Source of the DNA: Dioscorea cayenensis subsp. rotundata
Lineage: Eukaryota > Streptophyta > Magnoliopsida > Dioscoreales > Dioscoreaceae
Length of the DNA: 64,000 nt
Assembly: GCF_009730915.1 (NCBI RefSeq)
Contig: NC_052483.1
Location: forward strand, 1,178,001 to 1,242,000
Direction: 5' to 3'
A model generated the notes under the pieces. It saw only the letters and a program-made list of their open reading frames with translations. It ran no database searches and was not told the DNA's origin. Made by a program: the position numbers and the translations under genes. Positions 1 through 10,237 of this stretch are shown one piece after another; position 1 is the first letter of the stretch, and every line of letters starts with the position of its first letter.

Positions 1-2340
1 TGATGATCCTATGCCATTGCTCTAGGATCCTCCGATAAGACAACCAAAAACCTCTCTTCTCAAACTAAACAAATTACAGTGATCTTTCATTGAGACAGAA
101 ATACAAAAAGCATGCTAGTCAGCAATCAAAACACGGAAATTAGAGCACCAACTATGATCTTGCTTAACAGAGTTTCCTTCTTATGCATCTGAGGACTCTG
201 TAAGATGTGATAAGTCTATCTCGTACATATCTTATTGAGTCACCCACAAAGTCTCACAGGTTTTGAGCATGTAACAGTGCAAGAATGAAGATTCATCTGC
301 TGCATTCTCAGGAGCAACAAAAAACTGACATTGGTTGGTCATTCATCTTTCGGTATTTGGGCAATGTCAATGAAGACATTGATCATTTCTTATAATATAA
401 CCAAATCTTTAGACATGATTTATTATTGGGAGCAAACCAACCTAGTAATAATCATAAGGATCTAACTTTAAGTGATATGTCCCTTCCACAAGCACTTGTT
501 CTAAATTCAACAAAATCTCCTCCTAGATACAAAATCATAGGACCAAGACTTAGCATAAAATTAGCCCATAGAAAAATAAAACCCCAGAAAGTTTAGTGGA
601 TAAAATAACAAGAAGCCACTTGCTTTACATGCCTAAACTATGTACCATAGGGCAGATTATGTATGAGTTAAGCACAACTAACCACCTAACATCATTTGCA
701 ACTCCCTACAAGAATGTCTTCGCATTTATAATAACATGGAATACACGTGGTGCCAGCTTGTGCAGTAGCAGAAGTATTAAAGAATAGAGACTAAACATGC
801 TAATTTTCTGATAAAAATAAACTGGAAAATGGCTAAATTCAATCTGTTGATGACAAGAATATAAATATATCTGCTCCCTCAAAAAGAAAATAAGGCTTTG
901 TCCAATTCTTGTTTCCAGAAAAAGCTTTTAACATAAATTGTGAAATGGGTAAGCTGAAGCTCAAGGGGCAATTAGAAAACTGAATAAAAGTAAACTCACA
1001 GGAACAATACAGAAATAATAAACAGAATGCTGCCAGACCATTCTGGTAAGTCTTCAGTGGATTTCTATTTTCTAGAGGTCAAAGATATTTCTTATCAGTA
1101 TACTGCTAAGTAGCTGTAAACCAGAATGCTTCTACAATACAACTAACATGCATCAAGAACTAAAAAGATCATTATTGCAGCAATTTAAGATGGCTGATCC
1201 AGAGTAAACAAAATTGTTGTGAAGTTAATAGAGTATTTACAGTCCATCAGTGCTTCACTACTATTACAATGTCTACAGTGCCGCCTCATAAAATTCAACC
1301 TTAATGTGATCATGTTAGACCCCTCGAATCCCATAATGGCCACCTCTATAACCAACCCCAGGTCAATTCGGTGCTCAAAAAAGGAAAATGCTAATTGAAG
1401 CCTCACCATGTGTGAGATACGCTAGTTTCTTGCCTGGGTTCTTCAGACAATAGAAGACAAGAAGGGAACCCAATGCTTGGTATCCAAACACATCTCCCTC
1501 TGGTATCTCAAGCCATTCACTTTGATTAATTTGACATAGATAAGTCAAGAATCGGATGACATCTTGGTACTGTGTCCATGGATGCATAAAGTTTGAATAT
1601 TTCACCAAGAACAGTATTTTCCGAATCATATATCATCAAACACAGTATCTTGGGCTGCTGCTTTGGACCAAGCTTTTGCACTGAACAATGAACAGCCCAA
1701 TGTTTAGCGTCCAAGCAAACTCTTCTTATATCGTCTTCTTGATTCAAAATACCAAATCAATGCGGCATTATGCCTAATTGGATATGAAATTTCATTTTTT
1801 TTTCCATGTTTACATATACAAATGCTAAATCAATATGTAATTACATATACTAGCAGCCAAGCATCAGCAAAATTGCTATAATTTTATATAACATAAATGC
1901 CTGTGTCAATTAAAAATTATTCCAGTTAAACATTCAATTTAGCATTTTATAGGTCAAAAAACACAACTTGCTTTCACTAAAGTGTCCGTGTTTTGGGGGT
2001 GAAGTTCATGAAACGCAAATCCATACTCCAATTACAAGAACATTGAAAAAAAATGGGCAATTGGAGACTTGAATACAAACAAAGAATCAAAGAGATGAAG
2101 AACTATAGTTATGACAGCCGATTCAATTCTATTTATTTAAAAAATTTAAAATAAAAACAAATCACTGATTTAATTGAACTCAGGTGAAGGGCACTGCCTT
2201 GTTTTACCTCACATCTCGATCAATTTCATGCCTTTTCGGATCCTCGACCTTCTCGCAGTGCATCAGTGAGCGTTCGTCGAGGTTGAGGACGATGATCGAG
2301 CGCCGAAGAAGAGCTCCCGCGCGCGCGCTCGGTGAATTTT
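1..2340 (-). other. Unrecognised exon-like segment, possibly a minus-strand gene
   Basis: I do not recognise a product here. On the minus strand a GC-rich CpG-bearing patch (2230-2340) could be a promoter and first exon. Its first ATG is at 2263 and it could splice at a GAG|GTAAAA donor at 2208/2207, giving a 56-nt exon. About 450 nt further on, two overlapping open frames (1526-1747 and 1375-1629) look moderately protein-like but match no family I can name. They share the same DNA in two frames, so at most one is real. The rest, 1-1370, shows no convincing exon. It could be an unknown gene, a non-coding RNA locus or a decayed gene. Confidence 0.25.
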
Positions 2341-2465
2341 TCTTTTCCTTTCTGTGTTTTAAATGCGTTGGGTTGGGACATTGTTTGAACTATTAACTTT
2401 TATTTTTTTAATTATATATAATATTATTTTAGTAAATTTTTAGAAACTTTAAAATTTAAAATATA

Positions 2466-2762
2466 CTAGGTATTTTTTTCCGGTTTCGCATTGGAGTTTT
2501 TAAAATTTTGTGATGAGTTTTGAGACGATATCATATATAAAATAATATAATCAAATAACTTTTACCGTATAAACTATTTTATACCATGGATTTCAAAGGT
2601 TTTAGGGGCATTTATTGCATAAATAATAAAATGTAATTAGTGCTTTTTAATTATTAATATTATAAGTAATATAAATAAAAACTTAAATGTTATAAAAAAA
2701 ATAAAAATTATTTCTTGAAATGCTCTGGGAGTAGATTATACATCTACTAAAGTATGTATAGA
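2466..2762 (-). mobile_element. Non-autonomous Helitron, copy 1
   Basis: Read on the minus strand, the element starts TCTATACATACT after a host A and ends CTAG followed by a host T, the A^T insertion and CTRR terminus typical of Helitrons. A short imperfect hairpin (CTCCAA...) lies about 10 nt before the CTAG end. Length is 297 bp, with no coding capacity. A near full-length second copy lies at 8408-8705 with the same orientation and ends. The shared ends between two copies whose flanks differ define the boundaries. Family membership is inferred from the end structure only. Confidence 0.7.
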
Positions 2763-2788
2763 TTTTTTTGTTGGGGGATTCAAGTAAA

Positions 2789-2803
2789 TAATAATGGTAA
2801 TTG
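2789..2803. repeat. LINE target-site duplication, left
   Basis: TAATAATGGTAATTG, identical over 15 bp to 3925-3939. Confidence 0.9.
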
Positions 2804-3924
2804 TTTTTTGTAAAGGTGGATAAACTATTTCAATTAAAAATATATATATATATATACAATAACCTTCCACTAACCAGCAGTGGAAGAAAAAAAAAACAGA
2901 AGAAACTACAACAGTAGACCACTAGGAGTGCCTGAGTGGTGCCATAAGAACAGAAAAAAAAAAACATATAACAAAGGAAGAGCATACAAAAAAACAAAGG
3001 CAAATGAGGAAAACAAGCTATCTCAAGCCAACACCAAGAAAGCTAGCTTGAGATATGATCTTGAGCCTCCTCAGAAGACGGAGCCCTGCTAGCCTCCTTC
3101 ACTCGAGAACCTAAGAACTCCAGGCTATGCTTAATGGAAGAAATGGAATCCTCCAGATTCACTATAGATCCCTCCACGCCAGTAGAGAACCAAGACAATA
3201 GCATACAATCAATTTTCAAGATAAGAGCATGTGCATACAAGATATTAGTGTAAAAGATGCAATCATTCCTAGCAAGCCAAATATTCCACACAACCGATTT
3301 CACAACTAAGTCTCCCCTATCCCTACTTGTTGGCCTAACTAACAAAAGACAAGAACCCCAAATGGATTGCATAGACATAGGTGGGTCAGGAAGATGGAGA
3401 AGTCTCATGAAATAATCCCACGCTTGTCTAACAAAAGAACACTGAAGAAAAAGATGATCCACCGATTCAATCGCAGAGTGACACAGTACACATGTAGTTG
3501 TTGGAAGTCTGGTACATCTTCTTTTCCAGAGGTTCTTAAGGGAAATGATCTTATTTTTCCATACCAGCCAGTTAAAAATATTTATTTTCTTCGGCATGTA
3601 TTGCGCCAAAAGAACCTCACAATTAAGCAACGCATCCCCTCATCATTTAGAAAACTATAGATGGATTTAATAGAGAAAACACCATTCCCTGTGAATCTCC
3701 ATCACTTGTTATCCCTCATTCCCTAACTAGTGCCCACCGGTGATCTCTGTAGGTCGAAACATCCATGTCCTCTGAGAAGGGGCCTCGGCAAGGAGAGGAA
3801 ACAATTCACAAAAGGAGCCATTAGGATGCTAACTCCTTCTGAAATCATCCAGCCAAAAAAGGGCTCTACCATTAAACTATTGATCTTTCCAAAACAGTAT
3901 CTCAGTCCTCAAGAGTTAAGTGTC
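2804..3924 (-). mobile_element. 5'-truncated LINE (non-LTR retrotransposon) with zf-RVT region
   Basis: The minus frame at 3043-3630 (195 codons) reads as the C-terminal part of a plant LINE ORF2. It has the zinc-binding reverse-transcriptase segment CVLCHSAIESVDHLF...C and the flanking W/WKR pattern of the zf-RVT family. The reverse transcriptase and endonuclease regions are missing or decayed. The insertion is bounded by a perfect 15-bp direct repeat, TAATAATGGTAATTG, at 2789-2803 and 3925-3939. A T-run (2804-2809), the minus-strand poly-A tail, follows the left repeat. This is classic target-primed reverse transcription with 5' truncation. Confidence 0.9.
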
Positions 3925-3939
3925 TAATAATGGTAATTG
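3925..3939. repeat. LINE target-site duplication, right
   Basis: TAATAATGGTAATTG, identical over 15 bp to 2789-2803. Confidence 0.9.
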
Positions 3940-4362
3940 CGTGGGTCTAAAAATATATATTCTAAAAATAATTTTATTTACTTATATAATATATATTACT
4001 CACATTGTTAAAAATCAAAATTTTTAATTTTATAAAATAAATCAATGAAAATATAAAATATTTATATTTTATATGCAATTTTTTCTTTTTGATAAAACAA
4101 GACAAGCCACAATTAGTTAAGAGACTGTGCATGGAGTTAATGTCTCTTGTGTCTTCATATTGAACTAGGCAAATTCCCTTGCTTTGCGTCGGTTTTTTTT
4201 TAGTTTTGTAAATGAATAAAACAAATGCTAATAAAACAATACCTGATATGAGAACCATGCATAAAAAAATGAAAGGTAGAAAAAATTAATTACAAAACAA
4301 AAGGCATAAAACAAATATTTTTCAATCATTATAATTGTTTTTGAAAATTTGTATGAAATATT

Positions 4363-4367
4363 ATTAC
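4363..4367. repeat. Solo-LTR target duplication, left (ATTAC)
   Basis: 5-bp ATTAC immediately before TGTAATAC; matched at 7172-7176. Confidence 0.8.
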
Positions 4368-7171
4368 TGTAATACCCTGAACCTTTACATATCTGTTGGA
4401 AAATATATTCAGGGTATTACTACAGTTGCAGTAAGAATTTTCTACAGAGTAATCTTGTTGAGAAACCCCAAGTGGACAGAACAAGGACTTAAGTGTAAAA
4501 GTTTTTAAAAGATTTTGGGTTAAAGAGTAATAGAAAAAGGATTGATATAAAATATTTCTGGAAACCAAGGACTGAAAGGTAAGGCGGTAGGGACCTTTTT
4601 GAAATATTGTGTTATACTTCAGGGACCATTTGATAGTTTCCAAGGACCTTTTGAGAATACTATTTCATAATTCAGGGACCATTTGTGAGTTTTGCAGGGA
4701 CTGACTTGTAAGAAGTTAAGTTTTGAGGGACTAAATGTAAATTTTGGCTGAAAACTTCATTGGGAGAAAAAAATCTAGACTCTTGAGTGTTCATCTTCTT
4801 CATCTCCTTCCTCATTCTTTCCTCGCTACAGATGAAACCGTGAGTTAGCAAAAGATGGGAGTGATGGAGCTATGTCTTTGATGGAGGAGAATAGGATGAA
4901 GTATTGTTTGGTAAAGTATTGTGATGATTTATTTATTGGTATACTTGAATGTATGTGTGTGTGTATTTGGTGGATTTGATGAAGAAAAATGATTTATTTG
5001 GGTTGAAAAAGCATGTTTAATTATTGTAGATGATGAGTGTATGAAATTGCTTTTTGAAAAAGCGTCAGATTCGAGTTGAAAATCGCTTGAAATGGAGATG
5101 AGGGTTCTTGGGAATTCATGTAGCAATTCTTTGTAGCACCGAGATTAGGGTTTTGGTTTGATTAATTAAGTTGATGATGATGATGATTAAGGTGTTAATG
5201 AAGATGGTTGAATTGATTTGTTGAGGGTTTTAACCAAAATTGATTTGGTTGGATCAAACCAAGTTGAAATTGATTTGGTTGAGTTGAATTGATTTGGTTA
5301 AGTTGGGGCTCGATCAAATCAAGTTGAGATGGTTTGGGTTTGGGTTCAGTTGATTTGGGCTAAGGGTTTTTGGGCTGAACCAAGTTGGTTCAATGGATTT
5401 TGAATAAGAATTGAGTTGGTTCAAGCTGGTTCAGTTTGATTGAGTTTGGTTCAGTGCAATTAAGCTTGGTTCAGTGCAATTGAGCTTGGTTCAATGGAAT
5501 TGAGATTGGTTCAGATTGGTTTAGCTGTGTTTAGTCTAAATTGAGTTGGTTTAAGTGCAATTGAAAGCCAGTTGGATTATGCAAGGTCGGATTTTAACCG
5601 ATTGGAGTGAGTGGGTCCAATAAAGAGTCTATTATTATTTTTGTATTTTCTTTGAGTTTAAATATGTTATTTATTTTTATTATATTATTCTGTTAGGTGT
5701 TATTCAGTCTTGGGAGGGAGTTTCAGGTCTAGGAAGGAACCCAAGGACACCAGGTGAGTTGGTAGTGGCTATTATTTTAAATAATTGATTAATTATTATT
5801 ATTTTGAAATAATTATTTAATGGCTAGTATTTTGAAAATAATTGTTTAAGTATTCTTTTTATCATGTTTAATTGGCGTATAATGTTGCGTATATTTACTT
5901 GCTGTTGATGTTCCTGACAATCGTATTGATACATCAGTTTTCGTATAATTATACGTATTTGTGAATAGTGAAAATACATGTATATGTGATTTAATTATTC
6001 AATTCATGTATTTATTTCTATGGTTATATATGTTTTGATTTAGAATGATTTGTGAAATCATGTGAGCATTTTAAAATGTTTTACCAACAATATTTGTGGA
6101 ATTGGTTTTCATTCCCGGAATAGGAGCAGTATCATGAATCTGGATTTCTCTGGTTTTATGCATTGTTATACTTTTGACATTGGGCTTTTGTGGAAATGAT
6201 GTTTATTTTCGTGATGTGAATGCTTGTCCCTGGATAAGGACCATGTGATGTGATTTATACAGATTGTATTATTGCTACATTTACATGTTGGTTTGGATGG
6301 TGACGGCGGGCTAAGGCCCGACCTCTGCAGATAGTGGGTTCCCACGGGCCGGCCCTTTTAGAGGTGGCGTGGTGGACTCGAGTGTTGATTTGTCCGGATC
6401 GGTGGGAGCGTAGAGCCACGATTGGATTATACATCGGGATCCTAGAGTCACCACATGGGGACCGATGGGCCAACGCGGGTGGCGAAGACCTTGGCGGCTC
6501 CCAACCCTAGTCGCGACGGGCGGCTAAGTGGGGAGAGTTTTTCCAGTACGTGGAATTGAGAATGGATTTTTTTATATTACTTGTTATTTTGGGTTGTGAT
6601 GAGGGTGAAGCCCATTTGTCGCTTCTTAGGAGGCAGCTCTCACAACAATTTGGATTTTCTTAGAAAATTGATTTGATATTGATTTGTGATGAATTTATGT
6701 TTCAAAAGTTCTTTAAAAATGTATTTTTGCTAGAATTCGGTATTTTTGGAAAAGTTGGAAAAATTATTTGAGAAGTTGGTATTTATATATTTTTATATAT
6801 CATCGTATTTGAGTATTTGAAATTATTAAGCCACTCACCGACCAACTGAATGTCTCTGTATCTGGGCAGAGCAAGACCCTAGATTGCACTGTCTCAAGTT
6901 TAGAGCTAGTCAGGGTTAAGTCCAAGACTGCAGTGGGTCCCATACTTTTCTTTATATTTGTTGGTATCGTGATCTTGTAGCGGTTGTACCCATAAATTTG
7001 AGTTATTATATTTGTTGTATTTATGTATTTGAATCCTGCAGTTGGTGTAAAGTTATAAATTGTAATTTGTAAGTCTGATTTGGTTTCTGAGAGGTGTCAG
7101 GTTTCCAGTTAAAAAGGAATTTTTAACTGATGGGTGCCACATTTACCTCGGTAGAAGGGGTGGGTGTGACA
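4368..7171. mobile_element. Solo LTR (2.8 kb), probably Ty3/gypsy type
   Basis: The block begins TGTAATACCCTGAAC and ends GGGGTGGGTGTGACA, i.e. TG...CA with short terminal inverted repeats (TGTMAYACCC). It is flanked by the 5-bp duplication ATTAC at 4363-4367 and 7172-7176. No gag or pol, primer-binding site or second LTR is visible, so it reads as a solo LTR left by recombination. The length and the TGTAAYACCC start fit long-LTR Ty3/gypsy lineages such as Tekay/Del; this assignment is inference. It interrupts an AT-rich repeat: the flanking bases rejoin into the motif of the 333-bp array. Confidence 0.85.
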
Positions 7172-7176
7172 ATTAC
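7172..7176. repeat. Solo-LTR target duplication, right (ATTAC)
   Basis: 5-bp ATTAC immediately after TGTGACA; matched at 4363-4367. Confidence 0.8.
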
Positions 7177-8400
7177 AACATTAATGAATGCAATTAAACC
7201 TTTCTATTAGTAATGTCATAATTAATGCAAACAAATATTTAAGTGCACTAATATTTAAAAAAAATTATAATTGTTCCTTGAAATGTTCTTAGGGAAAATT
7301 ATTCATCTACTTTAAATATATATTCTTATAATTTGCTTCCATATAGACCAAAGCAAATGCTTCTTTTCAATTATTACTTGCAAATTAGCCTAAAAAATCA
7401 TGCTTAAATAACTCATAATAATGTAAACCATTGGATACATATTTCTACAAAACATATATTTTTCAATCATTATAATTGCCTTTGAAAGGTTTAATGAAAT
7501 ATTAATACAAAATTAATGAATGGATTTAAACATTTCTATTAGTAATGCCATAATTAATACAAACAAATATTTAAGTGCAATAATATTTAAAAAAAATTAT
7601 AATCTTTCTTTAAAATGCTCTAAAGACAGATTATACATTACTTTAAATATATGTACTTCTAATTTGCTTAAATATAAACCAAAGCAAATATTTTTTTTTC
7701 AATTATTACTTGCAAATTGGCCTAAAAATATCATGCTTAAATGACTCATAATGATATAAATCGTTGGCATACATATTTCTACAAAACAAATATTTTCAAT
7801 CATTATAATTGCTTTTGAAAGTTTTAATGAAATATTAATACAAAATTAATGAATGCAATTAAATCTTTCTATTAGTAATGCCATAATTAATGCAAACAAA
7901 TATTTAAGTGCAATAATATTTTTAAAAAAATTATAATTGTTTTATGAAATGCTCTAAGAGCAAATTATACATCTACTTTAAATATATGTACTCATAATTT
8001 GCTTACATATAAACCAAAGTAAATGCTTCTTTTCAATTATTATTTGCAAATTGGCCTAAAAAAATCATGCTTAAATAACTCATAATAATGTAAAGCTGTC
8101 ATACATATTTCTACAAAAACAAATATTTTTCAATCATTATAATTGCCTTTGAAAGTTTTAATGACATATTAATATAAAATTGATGAATGCAATTAAATCT
8201 TTTTATTAGTAATGCCATAATTAATGAAAAAAATATTTAAGTGTAATAATATTTTAAAAAATATTTATCATTGTTCCATGAGATGCTCTTCTTAGTAATG
8301 CCATAATTAATTAAAAAATATTTAAATGTAATAATATTTTAAAAAATATTTATAATTGTTCTTTGAAATGCTCTCAGGAAAGATTATACATCTACTTTAA
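7177..8400. repeat. AT-rich tandem array, ~333-bp unit
   Basis: Successive units begin with ATTAATGAATG-like sequence near 7180, 7512, 7845 and 8179 (spacing 332-334 bp). Each contains AATGCCATAATTAATGC, then TTCCTTGAAATGCTCT, then CAATCATTATAATTGC. The fourth unit is cut short and carries an internal ~85-bp duplication (about 8200-8290 and 8290-8375) before running into the Helitron at 8408. A remnant of the unit lies left of the solo LTR (about 4260-4362). The ATTGTTCCTTGAAAYGCTCT segment also occurs near the 5' end of the Helitrons, so the array and the Helitrons are related. Confidence 0.8.
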
Positions 8401-8407
8401 ATATATA

Positions 8408-8705
8408 CTAGGCATTTTCCCCGACTTCGTATCGGAGATTTTAAAATTTTGTGAGGAGTTTTGAGACAATATCATATATAAAATAATATAATTAAACAAC
8501 TCCTACCATAACTATTTTATACCTTGGATTTTAAAGGTCTTATGGATATTTATTACATCAATAATTATGTGTAATTAATGTTTTTCAATTATTAATATTA
8601 TAAGTAATATAAATAAAAACTTAAATATTATTAAAAAAAAATTAAAATTGTTCCTTGAAACGCTCTCGGAGTAGATTATACATATACTTTAAGAGTATGT
8701 ATAGA
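8408..8705 (-). mobile_element. Non-autonomous Helitron, copy 2
   Basis: 298 bp, colinear with the copy at 2466-2762. On the minus strand it starts TCTATACATACTCT after A and ends ...GGGGAAAATGCCTAG before T. A clear stem-loop, CTCCGA-TACGAAG-TCGGGG (6 pairs including one G-T), sits about 10 nt before the terminus, as in Helitron 3' ends. There is no protein coding. Confidence 0.75.
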
Positions 8706-9832
8706 TTATTGGGTTTGCATAGGGGTTTAATTCTCTAGAGTTAAGTGCTCTGTGTAAAATTTGAATTCTCAATAAATTTTCTCTCTTCCTTGAAAAACTA
8801 GAATTAGTGCTATTAATTATCTGAACCGATGGTTTTTTTTTATTGTATTTGTAATCTCTGTATAATCTCTTAAGATATCGATACAATCCAAATTTCTAAT
8901 AGATAAGTTGGGATGGGAAATGAAACCCTATAACAAAGGAGTGATCCCTCCCCTCAATAATAAATAGTTTATTTTGTATGATGTGAAGTTCTCTTTACTC
9001 TCTTTCATAACCATCTTCTTTTCTAATACAAATTATAGTTTATTCATTTTAACTTAAAATTTGTTTTTATAAAAATTTTAATTAACTTTTATTCCTATGG
9101 ACATATAACCATGTAAAGCATTGCTATTTCATCCAAGTAGATTTAAGATAAAACCCAAATTTATAGATAAACACTATCGAGTCAAATTTTCAAACTTAAA
9201 AAACTATTGGTATCGTTTCAACTCCAATCGATATAAAATAAAATCTAAATTAAAATGTAAATTATAAAGCAAGGATAAATCACACAAATAAACAATTAAA
9301 CAAGCAAATGACCACGTTTCTTTCTTTCTTTTTCTTTTTTAAATTTATTTTCTTGACACAAATGTATCTGATGTGTTATTCAAAATAATTATATAATTTT
9401 TAAAATAATTTATTTTTATTTAATTGATTTAAATGCTGGCAGATAAATCACTAATTTATTAGTGCAAATAAATCATACAATTAATATACAAAATAGAACA
9501 GAGACAAAAACCAACTAAAAAAAACAACAAAATCCATTAACTATGAAAAATATAAAGTGAAAAAAATAAACAATAGAGATAAACAAAAAATAGAAAAAAC
9601 AAATAACAAAATAAAACTCGGACATGTCTAGAGTTACTGTCCTACATATTGGCGATCTAGTGGTCTGGTGTCTACATGTCCGGGCCAGCTAAATTTTATA
9701 ATTAAATCAAATAAACCCTTTTATTTTACAACTTAAGCAATGAAGTTATTAACCCAATTCGGCAAAAAGGCTCATCGGGATTAGTTTTTATTATCTTGAT
9801 GGCACCGTATAAAAATCCAACGAATTACAATG
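8706..9832. other. AT-rich intergenic DNA upstream of the sucrose transporter
   Basis: No coding frame or recognisable mobile element. A short GGACATGT...ACATGTCC inverted pair at about 9623-9683 is the only structure noted. Confidence 0.6.
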
Positions 9833-9844
9833 TGACACGTGTCA
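9833..9844. promoter_or_regulatory. Palindromic G-box/ABRE core upstream of SUT4
   Basis: TGACACGTGTCA is a perfect 12-bp palindrome with a CACGTG core, ~394 bp before the ATG. CACGTG is the known binding core of plant bZIP and bHLH factors. Function here is inferred. Confidence 0.5.
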
Positions 9845-10237
9845 GACAAGTCCAACCATCTCCTAATCGTACACCATTCCTTATCGTTGTCCGCGCGACA
9901 TCATTGGCTCACCACCGTTGATTGTCCAGGCCACCCAACTCTTACACTGATCCGCAGTCTAATCATACCAATAGCGTAACCAACCCACTTAGTGTTACTG
10001 ACTGTAAATACTCTCAAATTCAAGCCCAGAACTATAACACGTCATACTTTTGTTGTATCCTATCACCGGTAGGTGACATTAAGCTTAGTTTCACCTTCGT
10101 CCTCTTCCGTCCCGCTGAAGCCAAGCTCGGTGCAAAGTTAAGCGAGTGTTGTTTAAGAGCGGAGGTTCAGATCTCGTCTCTCGTTTTAGTTATCTATATT
10201 AGAGAAGAGACAGTGATCCTCGAGAGAAGAGATCTCG

